Shown: positions 44,549 through 56,073 of the stretch, one piece after another
How the letters are laid out: each line of letters begins with the position of its first letter
How positions within the stretch are numbered: position 1 is the stretch's first letter
Assembly: GCA_963556695.1 (NCBI GenBank)
Contig: CAUWAG010000004.1
Location: forward strand, 4,216,001-4,280,000
Reading direction: 5' to 3'
DNA: 64,000 nucleotides
Source: Anthostomella pinea
Taxonomy: Eukaryota; Ascomycota; Sordariomycetes; Xylariales; Xylariaceae
Notes under the pieces: model-generated
Seen by the model: the letters and a program-made list of their open reading frames with translations, nothing else
Database searches by the model: none
What the model was told of the DNA's origin: nothing
Position numbers and translations under genes: made by a program

Positions 44549-46156
44549 GGTGACAGTCAGTGGTCAACGGTGGTAGGGGAGGTTGTGTGTGGAAGCGTGG
44601 AAGTGTGGAAGCGTGAAAGTGTGGAAGCGTGAAAGTGTGGAAGCGTGGAAGTGTGGAAGCGTGGACCGCGAGCCTTGAAGAGGAGGTGGCAATGGGACGG
44701 ATGGAGATGAAGCCCAATGGAACGTTGAAGGTCGAGCAGGCGACTTTAAGGTACAGGTAGGTATGGGTTGACTGTGAGTTAGGTACCTTAGACAGGTGCA
44801 TCCACGCTACAAACGGACGTGCCTTCTCTCAGTGCAAACACCTGCCTGTGTACATGTATGAGGCAGGCGACTGCCATTTACTCAAGCTCTGTGTGAGATA
44901 TGTATGTAATACAAAGATCTACACGAAGTACATACATACATGTGATGCACATAACGTAAACATATGTACCGGACCTTGTGTCCCGTCCTATGTTTGATCC
45001 TCTGCTGCCTTACACGCGGTCTTGGGCGTTCTGCTGTTCCACCTCCGCATCAATGTACATACTGTACTTCCATCCCTCGAGCGTCACTTAGGCATAAGAC
45101 CGAAGAGTTGGTCCCTGGACATGACAGTCACTCACGGTTAAATCTGCCAGCCCGTATAGAGCAGCACAATCCGATAACTTACAATGTATCATGTAACCAT
45201 TCATATGTATGTCAGTGTACCAGATGGCCAGCGTACAAAGGCCCCTCGGTGGAGCCAAAAGTGACGGGTGCTGACGCTACACACAATACTTGAGCCGGCC
45301 AACGCTCCGGTCTAGGCTCCGGTCAGTAGCGCATGCCGGTCACGGCGGCACCGAGACCCTGTCCCGGGCCCGGGTGTCCCGAAGCTGGATATACTCGGTG
45401 TTGTTCGTTCGCGGTACTTGTCGACTGGCGCTGGTCCTGCTCGCGAACATGGCTGGTGGCAGGGTTGTCTATCCCTAGTCCAAACGTCCAACACCAATAG
45501 GCCATCTCAGATCTGACCTCTTGTATTGACAGCCTGTCGCGACACCCCCATGCTTCCCACCTTATCCTCCTCCGAAGCCCCTGTCTCTGCCGCCCGCCTC
45601 CGCCTCCCCTCGCCCATGCTGATGCAACCCCATTGCGGGGGAACTCCATACCACCGCCCGCATCAAGTACGCTCGCGTCTGCCTCTGCCCCTCTCGGTTG
45701 CCCTCGTCTTGCATTGGGGGTCCGCTATCGATGGCCCAACGGCGTCTATGGCCCAATGGCGGAGCGGTTACAGCGATGAAAAGGGCTGCATCATAGCACG
45801 TCACAGGGAGGAAGCTCAACGCGCCCGGTCACGACGCCGGGCGCCACGGCCGTCCATCCTTCGTCTAACGCCCCTTCCTGCTCGGCCATTTTCGCTGCTG
45901 TGTACGGGTCTATGACGTCCTGGGCTACGCTCCCCCTTCCAGCCGTTGAGTCTCCTGCGCCCATGCACCCATCTATTTGCATTGCCGTGCCTTGGGGATT
46001 ACAAATTGTTTCTTGACACTCCAAGTTCCGTCACACCCGACAAGACCGTCGCCACCTACTGAGGGCCTCATCGCTGACCTTTCTGGCCTATCTCGTATTC
46101 CGACTTCTCTATCCTCTATTCTGCAGGCTACAGGCCTCATCGCTCTCGAGCTTACA
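44549..46156. other. Divergent intergenic region
   Basis: Lies between the unknown gene (minus) and the CoA-ligase-like gene (plus). Holds a minisatellite (44586-44663), an AT-rich TACATACATA stretch at about 44890-44960, and a CT-rich leader before 46157. No gene recognised. Confidence 0.45.
44586..44663. repeat. Minisatellite (GTGTGGAAGCGTGRAA units)
   Basis: About five tandem 16-bp units differing at one or two bases, just upstream of the unknown gene's start. Confidence 0.9.
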
Positions 46157-48130
46157 ATGGTGGTCTCTTCGCGCTTTCAAGCCCTTATACCCAACTGCTC
46201 TCTGCAGCAATGGGTGTTTGGTTCCTCATTCGATGCCCTTTCCGATGACCCTCAGTTCATTGACCCAGACCGGCCTGAAACCCATGTTCTTACGAGGGCA
46301 GACTACCGTCTCTGGTCGAAACGGATTGCTTTGGGGCTGCAGAAGGCTGGCTTGAAGCCTGGCGGTCGGGTGCTACTCTTCTCCGGCAACACCCTGTTTA
46401 CCCCGATTGTCTTCATGGGTGTTCTCATGGCAGGTGGCATCTTCACGGGAGCGAACCCGAGTTTCGTCGCCCGCGAGCTTGCCTACCAGCTGAAAGATAG
46501 CGGCGCAGATTTCCTCATAGCGACTGACGCGAGCATTGAGGTCGCTGTGGAAGCTGCCGGCGAGGCCGGGCTACCAAGGCATCGAGTGTACAGCTTCGAT
46601 GCCACGGGTCTTGATGCGGAGCCTGGCAACGCCCGCTTGGGCACCAGACACTGGACGTCCTTGCTTGCCCCCAAACAAGAGGCCGCTGAGTTTGATTGGG
46701 TCGAGCCGGCCGACACACGTGCGACGACGTGCTGCTTGAATTATTCGTCGGGCACGACCGGCGTCCCCAAAGGTGTCGAGATCACGCACTACTCCTACGT
46801 TGCGAATGGCGTCGGTGTCATCACGGTCGAGCAACTCGACCCCGAACACGCCGAGAAAGCCAAGAGGGCCCGGCAGCTGTGTTTCTTGCCCATGTATCAT
46901 GTGTTTGGCCAGACCTACTTCGCCTGCAACTACCCAAAGTTGGGCATGCCGGTCTACATCATGTCATCGTTTGACTTTGAGAAGATGCTGCAGCATATCG
47001 AAAGATTCCGCATCACATCCCTTACGGCGGTGCCGCCTATCGTGTGAGTAGCACGCCCAGTCGTATCCTGCCTGCTTTGATCATTTCCGAGGAATTGTTT
47101 CTTTCAACTGCTCCCCAAGTCATGCCCTGGAGCTCCAGCACACTGGCCAACGTACCCTGGGAAAGGCCACTGCTGACCCCAGATGTGCCACAGTGTAGCC
47201 CTCGGGAAGCACCCGGCGGTGCGCAACCACGACTTGAGCAGCGTTGAAACCATTGGGAGTGGTGCTGCCCCGCTCGGCTTGGAAATATGCGACGAGGTCG
47301 CCAAGTTGTGGCCTCCGGGGACTCTGACCGTGCGCCAGGGGTGGGGGATGACCGAGTTGACGTGCACTGCCACCAACTGGCATCCTAAGGTGTTCTTGAG
47401 GACATCGGCTGTTGGCGAGATAGCACCCAACTGTAGCGCGCGGATCATGAAAGTTGACGGGTCTGGAGAGGTCACCGAGGCCAACGAGCGCGGTGAGATA
47501 TGGGTTACGGGTCCTACTCTTTTCAAGGTAACCGGTTTCCGTCTTTCCGTGACACACTGGCTAGGGGATCTAACCAGGCATTCTTCAGGGTTATTGGAAG
47601 AAGCCTCAGGCCACCGCCGATACCGTCCACGTCGATGCTGATGGAACGCGATGGCTCAAGACGGGCGATGTCGCCTACATCGAGAAATACGAACCCGGCG
47701 GGCTGTGGCACATTGTGGACCGGATCAAGGAGCTCATCAAGGTCAAAGGTAACCAGGTGGCTCCGGCCGAGCTGGAGGCTGTGCTGCTCGACAACAGCGG
47801 TGTCAGTGACGTAGCGGTCGTTGGCGTCACCATCAACGGCGAAGAGTTGCCCCGCGCCTATGTCGTTCCCAATCCCGCGGCCAAGCAGACCGAGCGGGAG
47901 ATTGCCAAGTGGATCGAAGAGAGAGTTACGAGGTACAAATGGCTCAAGGGCGGTGTCAAATTCATCGACGCCATCCCGAAGAACCCCGTAAGCTGGGCGC
48001 CCTCTCAACCTACTCGGTGAAGACACTAATGAGTCATGTGTAGTCGGGCAAGATACTCCGAAAGAAACTCAGAGAGCTGGCAGCCAAGGAAGTCGGCGAT
48101 AGAAAACCTCCCATGGCCAAGTTGGCCTGA
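46157..48130 (+). CDS. 4-coumarate:CoA ligase-like adenylate-forming enzyme
   Basis: Activates a carboxylic acid as acyl-AMP and transfers it to CoA. Four exons (46157-47043, 47194-47527, 47589-47987 and 48044-48130) give 568 residues, normal for the family. Motifs: AMP-binding loop NYSSGTTGVPKG (about residues 195-206), LCFLPMYHVFGQTYF, GSGAAPLGLEICDEV, QGWGMTELTCTATNWHPK, the LKTGDVAYIEK hinge, and IPKNPSGKILRKKLREL with the catalytic Lys. Introns of 150, 61 and 56 nt restore PPIV/VALGKHP, LFK/GYWKKP and KNP/SGKILR. The C-terminus reads AKLA, one residue past a peroxisomal AKL tripeptide, so import by PTS1 is not expected as annotated. Substrate (phenylpropanoid, fatty acid or other) cannot be read from sequence. 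Confidence 0.92.
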
Positions 48131-49391
48131 GGCTCAGTGGGATAGTCAGGAAGGGGAATGTAGTGGTAACAACTTGGTGAACTCCTTGCAGGGACTGCGT
48201 ATAGTTTTCAGCAGGCCTCTGCCGCAAGTGGCGCAACCCTCTATTAGCCGCAATGCCCAGACCAGAGAAGGATGCCATCAAACGCGCTATGGCATTCTTC
48301 AACGCGTCTCCCGGTCATAACACCAGTTTGGTTCGTGGGTACTTGTAATCTCAACGAAGAGAGAGGGCAGTAGGAGGGTGGCATGTTCTCTGGGTGCATT
48401 GGCCCAATCTCGCTGTTTGCCTGCACGTCCATATAATCTGAATCAGGCCCCGAAACATACTCAAAGGATGTTTCATCGACGCTGTCTGATCGATTGAGAT
48501 ATCTGTAGCGCACCGGGCACCCCTTTTGTTTCACACGGTCCACAGCTCACAGTTCGGGCCGGATATCTGGAAGGCAACGAGATGTGCTGTCGTAAATGTT
48601 CTATTTCTTCAGCAGAGTCACATTCGTGGGTTTGGCGCATGTGCAGTTCATGCTGCAGCTCTGCTGACTTATCGAATACCGATCGGCTACCTGAGCGCAC
48701 GCTGTGTTAGTAAGGTTGACTCCGGTGGCTGCTCTTCTCCTGTTTCGACTGGATGATGCCCATACCAAAAGACTCCCGTCCAATAGCTCCCCGAGTCGAG
48801 CACCTGACATTCATGGGGACAATACGTAAGCTACGCAGTATTTCCTTCCATCTCGATGCCTCGACCTCCCACCAGGAAAGGCGCATGGTCCCGAGGGTCT
48901 GTCTCAAGTGCCTTCAGGCCGCTCAGCTGGGTTGGGCAACGACGCAGTACGCCAAGAGACATTTCAACCCTGCTCAGGATGTGCATGTGAGCAAAGGTAA
49001 AGGCATGCTGACTTCCAGTCACGGTGACTGGGAGCTGCGCAGATCCGCGCCGTCACCGGGCAGCCATGCCGCTACACCGCATTTGCACGACTTGTTGCTG
49101 GACAACGATCACTGTTTGCTGCATGCACTGTTCGAACTATGGTCCATGATGCAAATTTTCGCGCGGCTAAAATCCTAGTTGCCAATAGGTCGTGGTGGTT
49201 TTGTGGGTGGAACCGATAGGGTCGACTGGTGGGGACCGGCCAGCACATCTTTGCCTACATACCCAGGTATAAGAGTTTTTTTCTGCCCTCCAAACAACCC
49301 ATCGCCTTTGTTTTGATGTCTTGTCTTGCTCTGTTGCTTTGATTTTCGAGATACCCCTACTTGCTACACCATTTATTCACACTCATTCAAG
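48131..49391. other. Intergenic region
   Basis: Between two plus-strand genes. Open frames are short with no family features. The last ~100 bp is the pyrimidine-rich leader of the next gene. Confidence 0.45.
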
Positions 49392-50378
49392 ATGGCTACC
49401 GAAGAAGTCATTTCGCCCCAGACGGTCAAGGAGTTGCACCTCTTTGAGGCTGCCATCTCAGACGTCGAGACAGAGATCACGGCGAAGCACTACCTGATGA
49501 CCAAGGACATCTTCGCTCAACGTCAGAAGACAATCGCCAAGATCCCCAGCTTCTGGGCTGTCGCGTTTGATAATGCCTCCAACGAGCTCGAGGCCGCCGT
49601 GACGCCCAAGGACCAGGACATCTTCATGCAGGCTCTCTCGGGCCTCGAGGTGACACGGCCGGAGATCCCCGCAGGGGCCAAGGTCAACGACTCGGGCCTC
49701 GACAAGTTCGGCGAACCGCGCTCTCTGAACATCAGCTTCCACTTCAAGAAGAATGAGTGGTTCACCGACAGCGTGCTTGAGAAGAAATTCCAGTTCCGCT
49801 ACGGCAAGGATGGGTCAGCGGGCCTGGTCTCGGAGCCCATCAAGATCAACTGGAAGGCCGGCAAGGACCTGACCGAGGGTCTCACCGACGCAGCCTACGC
49901 CTTTTGGACGGCACAGAAGAACAACCCCAGCCAGAAGCTGGACGGCGTGCTTGACAACGACGCGCGCCACGCGCGGGATGCGGCGGCCAAGGCGATGCCC
50001 GAATACAAGAACCTGGCCAAGATGCTCGAAGAGAAGGTCAACGGCGCCATCAGCTTCTTCAACTTCTTCTCGTACCGCGGACGATGGATCAGCGCCGCCG
50101 AACACGCTGAAGAGAAGGCCGACCTCGCAGCCAAGCGACAAGCGGCGGCTTCTGGGCAGGATGCGAAGGAGAAGGATGACGATGACGACGAGGACGACGA
50201 GGACGAAGACTTTACGGAGGAGGAAGTCGAGACTTTCCCTGCCGGCCACGAGGTGGCGGTCACGATTGCCGAGGACATCTGGCCAAACGCTATAGATTAC
50301 TTCATGGCCGACTCGATTGACAGCGATATCGACATTGACGATGACGACGAGGACGAAGACGAGGAGATGGAGGGCTAG
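49392..50378 (+). CDS. SET/NAP-family histone chaperone
   Basis: A 328-residue intronless protein starting MATEEVISPQTVKELHLF. A NAP domain covers about residues 15-270: a long dimerisation helix (FEAAISDVETEITAKHYLM), then the SET/Vps75-like IAKIPSFWAVAFDNAS, SLNISFHFKKNEWFTD, EPIKINWKAGKDLTEG and the closing AEDIWPNAIDYFMAD. Acidic tracts (KDDDDDEDDEDEDFTEEE and the C-terminal DIDDDDEDEDEEMEG) fit histone binding. Closer in motif content to SET/Vps75 than to NAP1. Probably a nuclear H3-H4 or H2A-H2B chaperone. Length is typical; nothing odd. Confidence 0.9.
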   Translation: MATEEVISPQTVKELHLFEAAISDVETEITAKHYLMTKDIFAQRQKTIAKIPSFWAVAFDNASNELEAAVTPKDQDIFMQALSGLEVTRPEIPAGAKVNDSGLDKFGEPRSLNISFHFKKNEWFTDSVLEKKFQFRYGKDGSAGLVSEPIKINWKAGKDLTEGLTDAAYAFWTAQKNNPSQKLDGVLDNDARHARDAAAKAMPEYKNLAKMLEEKVNGAISFFNFFSYRGRWISAAEHAEEKADLAAKRQAAASGQDAKEKDDDDDEDDEDEDFTEEEVETFPAGHEVAVTIAEDIWPNAIDYFMADSIDSDIDIDDDDEDEDEEMEG

Positions 50379-51160
50379 AGGCGGCACTACTGTCAGAAAG
50401 GTATCATCTGGGGAGATAGGATGGTCGGGACGGATCTAAAAAGGTCCGGGTATGGGGCGTGGCCAAGTGATGGCTTCCTCCCGACGACGTAATGACGATG
50501 GCCACGCAGTTGCTGTGACGGAGGCAAGTGTGGACAGAGAGATACCAGCTTCGTCAGCTGACTTCGTAGGTAGGTAGGTAGTTGACAGATTCATGAAGTA
50601 CTCAAGCCAAGCCTCCCGTAGACGATATATCAGCGAGGCCTTCAAACGTAGTATGAGTTTGATGGCACATTGCACAGCCCGTGTTGGAGAGGTCGTCAGC
50701 TGCTGAACATGCCTTAACTTTCATTCGCTTGAGGCTGTTGTCCGTGGATGGACTTGTTACTGATACTTATCTGCGAAGGAGCCGGGAGGGCGTCTTCTGA
50801 TCCATGAGAACGAGCCATGCCCGTGAGATTCTTGATTCTCGAGGCTGCCACAGGTGTCTCGCCGAGTGAGGGAAGGAGAAGGGTGTGAGTGACTGCTACC
50901 GTTGAGTCGAGTGCAAAACACGTGGCAGAGCGGGTAAGGGAGATGTGGCGGTGCATCGCGTGGCAGGTGTAGTACTGTGGCTTGGCCAAACGCCAAAGCG
51001 CGTCTCCCCAGCCATCCACCTGTCATCTCATACTTCACATGTACCTGAGGTAGGCACCATTGTTGACACACCATGTAGATAGACATATCAGATACAGCAC
51101 ACGCACACGCACAGCACACACGCCCGAGCCTCGGTTATCAAGGGACACCCGCGCCCGACC
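50379..51160. other. Intergenic region
   Basis: No gene. Contains a TAGGTAGGTAGGTAG run at about 50566-50581 and, before the next start, a CACACGCACACGC tract. Confidence 0.45.
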
Positions 51161-52180
51161 ATGTTCCGCGGCCGATGTCCATCCAGAAACGCGAAGACAG
51201 TGCTCCGCATCGCCAGAAGCCATTATGCAACTCCACGGCGTACCTTCACTACGCAGCCGCCGTACTACCAGGGACTGCCCCCGGTTCGGCTTCTCGGCCC
51301 TACCATCTGGTGTCTTGCTACCGCCGGCGCCATCTACCTGGGCTGTGCGGCCTCTGATGTCTATCAAGATGTCGCCCGCGCCAAGGGGGAGGGCACGCGC
51401 TGGGCCTCCAAACGACCGCCCGAGACCTTCGAGGAGCTAGAACGCTTCAGAGGCACCAGCTACGCCGGCACCCGTTCCGCCCGGTCGTGGAGTCCCTTCT
51501 CCGAACTATCTGGTCTGTCGGAACTAGCCGAGTTCTCCGAGCCCGAAAAGCTGATCGTCAGTGCCATCGCCCTGAACACGGGCCTCCACGCATCATGCCG
51601 TGGGTCGCCTGCTTTTTGGGGGCACCTGGCCCACGTCCCCGTCTCGACCAGGAACTACACACTTCTCACTTCGGTCTTTGGGCACGCAGGCCTACTCCAC
51701 CTCGGCTTCAACATGTACGGCCTGTTCATGGTCGGTCCGCCCGTCGCCCAAACCCGTACCTTTAACGACAACGGCCATCACCTGGCAGCCTTCTACCTGG
51801 CCACCGGTATCCTGACCAGTCTGGCACAGCATATCAGCTCTATCGGGCCTCATCGGATGAACCGCTTCCAGCCCTCGTTGGGTGCCAGCGGCGCAATCAT
51901 GGCTATCCTGGGCGCGTTCGGCATGTCGTATCCGGACACCCACATCGGCATCCTCTTCTTGCCCGGATCTTTGCCTGCGTCACAATTCCTGGCTGGTGTG
52001 GCGCTCTTCGATGCCATCGGTATCTTCGTCCGCTACCCATGGATCAACTGGGCGCACGCGGCACATCTTGCCGGCCTGTCACTTGGAGCGTCCTATGTCT
52101 ACTTTGGCGGGGACAAACGGGTGTGGCGGCCAACACGCAGGCTTGCCTTCAATACAATGCGATTGTTGAACGTGATTTGA
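51161..52180 (+). CDS. Mitochondrial rhomboid intramembrane serine protease
   Basis: A 339-residue single-exon protein. The N-terminus (MFRGRCPSRNAKTVLRIARS... RRTFTTQPP) is a basic mitochondrial presequence. The rhomboid core follows: TSVFGHAGLLHLGFNMYGL (about residues 170-188), catalytic serine motif GASGAIMAILGAFG (Ser243) and catalytic histidine AHLAGLSLGA (His302, HxxGxxxG). This is the PARL/Pcp1 arrangement with an extra N-terminal TM (IWCLATAGAIYLGCAA, about 49-64). Inner-membrane proteolysis of dynamin-like or quality-control substrates is the known role in yeast and animals. Between residues 195 and 235 the loop is long and polar, as in other fungal homologues. Both catalytic residues are present, so it should be active. 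Confidence 0.93.
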   Translation: MFRGRCPSRNAKTVLRIARSHYATPRRTFTTQPPYYQGLPPVRLLGPTIWCLATAGAIYLGCAASDVYQDVARAKGEGTRWASKRPPETFEELERFRGTSYAGTRSARSWSPFSELSGLSELAEFSEPEKLIVSAIALNTGLHASCRGSPAFWGHLAHVPVSTRNYTLLTSVFGHAGLLHLGFNMYGLFMVGPPVAQTRTFNDNGHHLAAFYLATGILTSLAQHISSIGPHRMNRFQPSLGASGAIMAILGAFGMSYPDTHIGILFLPGSLPASQFLAGVALFDAIGIFVRYPWINWAHAAHLAGLSLGASYVYFGGDKRVWRPTRRLAFNTMRLLNVI

Positions 52181-52582
52181 GGTCTCACAAGCGCCTTTTG
52201 CTTCTTCTGCTTTGCGTGTCAGGGTGTCGGGAGTCAACTGCATTTATGTACACTACTGATAAAGAGCGAGCGGCCAGGCAGGCTCTACCTTGAGCTTTGG
52301 AGCCAGTGATCTTCGTCCAGATCCGCGAGCCTCTGACTAGCCAGGCTGCCGACTGCGTTGAAGGTCGTCTGCCTTCGGTCGACGGAAATACTTTGTCCTT
52401 GCGACGAATTCGTCATTACATCACTACTAGCAGGCCAATTGAAGGGTCCATGTTCCTTTTTACTTGTTTGATTTGTTCCTCGGACATCGGCGCACCTGGG
52501 CGTAAGTAACGGTACACGAATGTCTAGCTAAGTACAAGGTGCCAGCGCTGGGCTGGTGCTAACTATAATGTAGTACAAGAGT
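52181..52582. other. Intergenic, convergent 3' ends
   Basis: 402 nt between the stops of the rhomboid gene (plus) and the Tpt1-like gene (minus). No gene. Confidence 0.5.
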
Positions 52583-53613
52583 TCACATGTCATCCTCGAC
52601 GCTGTCAGACTCGCTGTCAACGCGACCCTCCTGCTTCAGCAGTCCCTTCCCTTTCTTGGCCCTCCCCTTGTTCCCCTTGCCCCGAAGACCCTCGGGGATT
52701 TCCTTGTGCACCACACCATCCTCGAACAACAGACCAATGTCCGGGCGCCTGGCCACAGCCTTCGTCCACAGGCTCTTGGGAACTTCATCGCCCGTAGCCA
52801 CGACCCTTCCAGAGGTGGCGTACTGCCAACTCAACTCGGGTGCTTGTTCCAAGGCCGTCCGTAGATGCACCCAGATGCTGACGTCGGCTTTGCTGGCACG
52901 GGTCGGCGTCGTGGCAGACTTGGCCGGCAGGAAGGAGATATGTGATGCGCCATCGGCACGCTTGATGCCTCCGGAAGCGATGACGAGCGGGTAGTTCTGG
53001 TACGAGGTTTCGTAGATGACATACTCGGGCAGGTTCTCCGACTCGGCTGTCAGGGGTTCGCCCTCGAGGACGAGGGACACCCGCTTTGAGTCGTCCGGGC
53101 GCACTTGGTACGACTCGGCCTTGCTGGCGTCGGCACGTGGTGCCTGGCGCAGGGTGAAACGCGCCTTGGACGACTCAGCGGCCCGGCGCAAGTCGACGAG
53201 GCCGATTCCAAGATCGGTCATCCTGGGTTGTGCCAGCTAACGAGGACTGTATTAGTCGAGGCTCGATCCTGATAGGCGTACCGGGAAAGGGGAAATGGGC
53301 TCAGGCAACTTACCAAATGAGCAGCCGATACCCAACCGTCTGCGTCGCAGATAAGGTAGGCGCCCTCCTCGACATCGGAGTCGAGCTCGCTCTCGGTGAC
53401 GCTCCGCTTCAGCACGAAGGTTACGGCCTTGGCGACGGTGGCGTCAGAATCCTCGACGACCTTGTAACCTCGGCCGCCAGCGCTCTTTCCATATTGGCTC
53501 AGGCCCCTGCTCCGGCCGTGGCGCGGAGACTGCTGCGAGAGGGCGCTCGGCGGCAGCACGCCTCCATTCTGGTTGATGACTGAAAGGGGGATGAGAACGG
53601 AAGCGGCGGCCAT
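52583..53613 (-). CDS. Divergent Tpt1/KptA-fold protein (RNA 2'-phosphotransferase-like), probable pseudoenzyme
   Basis: 317 residues from two exons (53613-53314 and 53236-52583; 77-nt intron). The order of conserved blocks follows Tpt1/KptA: TVAKAVTFVLKRS, DADGWVSAAHLLAQPRM, LVDLRRAAESSKARFTL, SYQVRPDDSKRVSLV, EYVIYETSYQNYPLVIAS, GGIKRADGASHISFLP and ATSGRVVATGDEVP. Key positions differ: the YVLRH arginine is Lys (FVLKR, about 66-70), the QGHS histidine is not kept (DDSKR, about 149-152), and the YHGT histidine-glycine is replaced (IYET, about 174-177). The tRNA-splicing 2'-phosphate transferase is therefore unlikely to work by the usual mechanism. N- and C-termini are low complexity; the C-tail is Lys/Gly-rich (RGKGNKGRAKKGKG), then acidic. 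Could bind ADP-ribose or RNA. Identification rests on my own alignment by eye. Confidence 0.65.
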
Positions 53614-54921
53614 GGTGATGACTGTGGGACTACGACAAGATATGCGGGATGCAAAAAGCTTGGTATATAGCAGAGGTAGGTAGGCGTGTTGTGTGTTTGT
53701 GTCTGTGAGTGTGTGATGCAGTTGTCTTTGCGTACGAGCAGAGAAGCCAGCAGGCGAGCAAGGGGACTCGGACGGAGCGACTTATACATGAATGCGCAAG
53801 CAGGCCGACGACGGATTCGGCGCAAGGTCTCGACCCCTCAGCCCTTGGCTCTGCGTGCTGGCCTGACAAGCGGTCAAGCTTGCCAGTTGGCCATGCAGCG
53901 CCGATGGCCCAAGAGAAGGCCTGCTGTCCTGTCGAAGTTGTGGGCCACGGCGCCGACCCACACGGGATCTGCCCGTCGACCCTATTCTACCTATTTCTGG
54001 CCGCCTACCTCAGTCTGTCCGGTGTTGACATGTCGCATGTTGGGCCTCTCGCCCGAACACACATTGGGACTGCGCTGGCAGCCTGGCAACCTGGCACCAG
54101 ACCCCTCGTTGGCGTTGTCCTTGTCCTGGGGATCGTCTGGTCTAGTCGTCCCTTGGACCCTGGTGACCGGTCCTGGCCGCCGAGCCACGACGCCAGAAGA
54201 CACCCTCGGTTCCACGCAGTCTTCCGCGTGAGGGTCTCTGCGGCGCCACGAACGAGTGGTACAGATGCAGCGGCAAAGCCGGTCCAGGACGCAGGGTCCA
54301 ACTCAAAGGAAGGGTTGGCGGGGTCGGGTCAGTCGTCCAAGAGATCTGCTTCCGAGTCCGGTCTACACTCTGTGGGTGGGACCTGTACTATGTGTTGATC
54401 TGATAAGCTAGGATCGCGCGATGCATTGCTGCCCCAGTATGGGTCCATGCAAGCGTCCCCGAGAAGTGGAGTGATCTGGACGACTCCGGATTTGGCGCGA
54501 GAGATCATGCTCGTGACGTTGGAGAGGAGCGCGTCACGCTACGGAAGGCACCACGGACAGACATCTGACCAGACAACGAGGTTCGGGAGGCAGCGTGGGC
54601 CAAGTCCAGACAAGGCGACACGCGGCAAACTGGGTCGCCCTGTATGCATCGATCTATGTTTCGTGACCGTCCACCAGACTCTGGGCTGCCTGTTGCGAGA
54701 CGGGACGCAATGCAGTCAAACCAGCGCCTCACTTACACGATTACCTGTTCGAATTACTCGCTGTCAGCGGCACCTACGATGGTATCACGGCATGTCACTG
54801 CTTCAGGGCAGGCAGAACGATGCTGACGATGAGCTGGTCTCTTCACCTATGTACACACGAAGCACGGCGTCCCCTCCGTTAGTATGGTGATATATATTCC
54901 ACCCACAGTTCATGCTATAGC
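53614..54921. other. Intergenic region
   Basis: Upstream of the Tpt1-like gene and downstream of the pheromone receptor. Open frames of up to 229 codons occur on the plus strand, but they overlap one another in different frames and lack family features. Confidence 0.45.
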
Positions 54922-56073
54922 TCATGCTCGGCCGCCCGGTTCCGCCGTTAATTGGTGGTCTTTGCGCACCTGGATCCCTTGTTCCAAGTCCGTTCCAGCC
55001 TCCGTCCGGAAGACGAAACTTGCTGCTGGATTGCTGATATCAGCCAAGGTAGTATCCTCAGCTTTTGAATCGCGGAACACACCACGGGCGAAGAGAGACA
55101 CGTGGCGGCTGTGAAGTTGGGAGTCGGAGCCGCGATAGAATGCTACGAGGCCGATCAGTGGCAGCCCCGACACCACCAGGGTCTGCACCCAGGACCCAGC
55201 GTCGAACGGAAGTACTTTCGTGTTTCCAGGGCCTGCTGCAATGTCGAGACCGGCAAAGAGGCCTGCGAGCGCACTGTCAGTCTCGTGGTCTCCCGTTACG
55301 GGAGGGGCTTACCGACTTGGGGCGAGCATGAGTACGCCGTTGCCGATGGCCAGTATCTCTAGGGAGGTCAGCCCCTTCACAGGCCTCTGCAACACACTTC
55401 TGGTAAGAACCAGGTGAAGGGAGAGATGGGCGAAGAATATGCCGCAGAAGTAGAAGATTGATACCGCGCCGAGGATGACACTCGCCTCGCCGACGGAGTC
55501 AAGAGGCACGGGGAGGAGGTGGCCCACCACGGCTTTCGAATGATGGACGATCCAGATCGACTTGACTACGACGGTCGCGGCCGCCAAGGTGATGGACAAT
55601 AATAGGGTAGGAAGCTGCCACAGCTGGGGCCAGGTGCGAATCAAGGTCCAGCTCTGCAGGATCAGGGCCACCTCGATCAAGGCAAATTGGGCCACGCTGA
55701 AGGCATTCGATGTCGTGTTCGTGTAGTAGTCGGAGCTCTTGAGAACGCTGGCATCCTGGGTCCAGGCAACGTAGTAGCCAGTCAGCGGTCCGGGGAAGTA
55801 GAGAACCAGGAGCACAAGCCGTACGACGGCGGCGACGAGCGCGGAAACCTGCACCATGTTGATTGCCTTCTTCAGCTTGTACGAGGGCAGAAGGAGAAGT
55901 GCGACGATCAGGGTCAGGATGCAGAGCCCCAGCTGCACTCCGTAGTTGATGGAGATGTTGGCCAGCCGCACTCGCTGGGCCTCGATGGTGGCCATGGAAA
56001 TCTCGATGGTGGCGGCTCCATCGGGCGCGGCGATGAAGAAGGACTGGTTCCTCGGGTCGAATGTCGAATTCAT
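54922..56073 (-). CDS. STE2: Alpha-factor-type pheromone receptor (Ste2/PRE-2), class D GPCR
   Basis: Receptor for the alpha-type peptide pheromone, coupling to the mating G protein. Two exons (56073-55317 and 55262-54922; 54-nt intron, donor GTCGGT) give 365 residues. The extracellular N-terminus carries NST and NQS glycosylation sites. Seven hydrophobic segments: NYGVQLGLCILTLIVALLLL, MVQVSALVAAVVRLVLLVLY, FSVAQFALIEVALILQSW, LLLSITLAAATVVVKSIWIV, EASVILGAVSIFYFCGIFFA, LTSLEILAIGNGVLMLAPS and GSWVQTLVVSGLPLIGLVAF. Splicing restores MLAPSLFAGLDIAAG across TM6-7, a typical Ste2 feature. The cytosolic tail of about 70 residues is Ser/Asp-rich and somewhat short. Ste2 identity rests on overall layout and motifs such as SINYGVQLG and ALYF-like VLYFPGP. 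Confidence 0.85.

Noticed and set aside
49815..50387. 190-codon antisense open frame
   Set aside because: Shadow of the acidic NAP-family gene; its Val/Leu-rich text is the reverse of Asp/Glu codons.
53709..54398. 229-codon open frame on the plus strand
   Set aside because: Overlaps another long open frame (53686-54231) in a different frame; the amino-acid pattern is not protein-like. It lies in the upstream region of the Tpt1-like gene.
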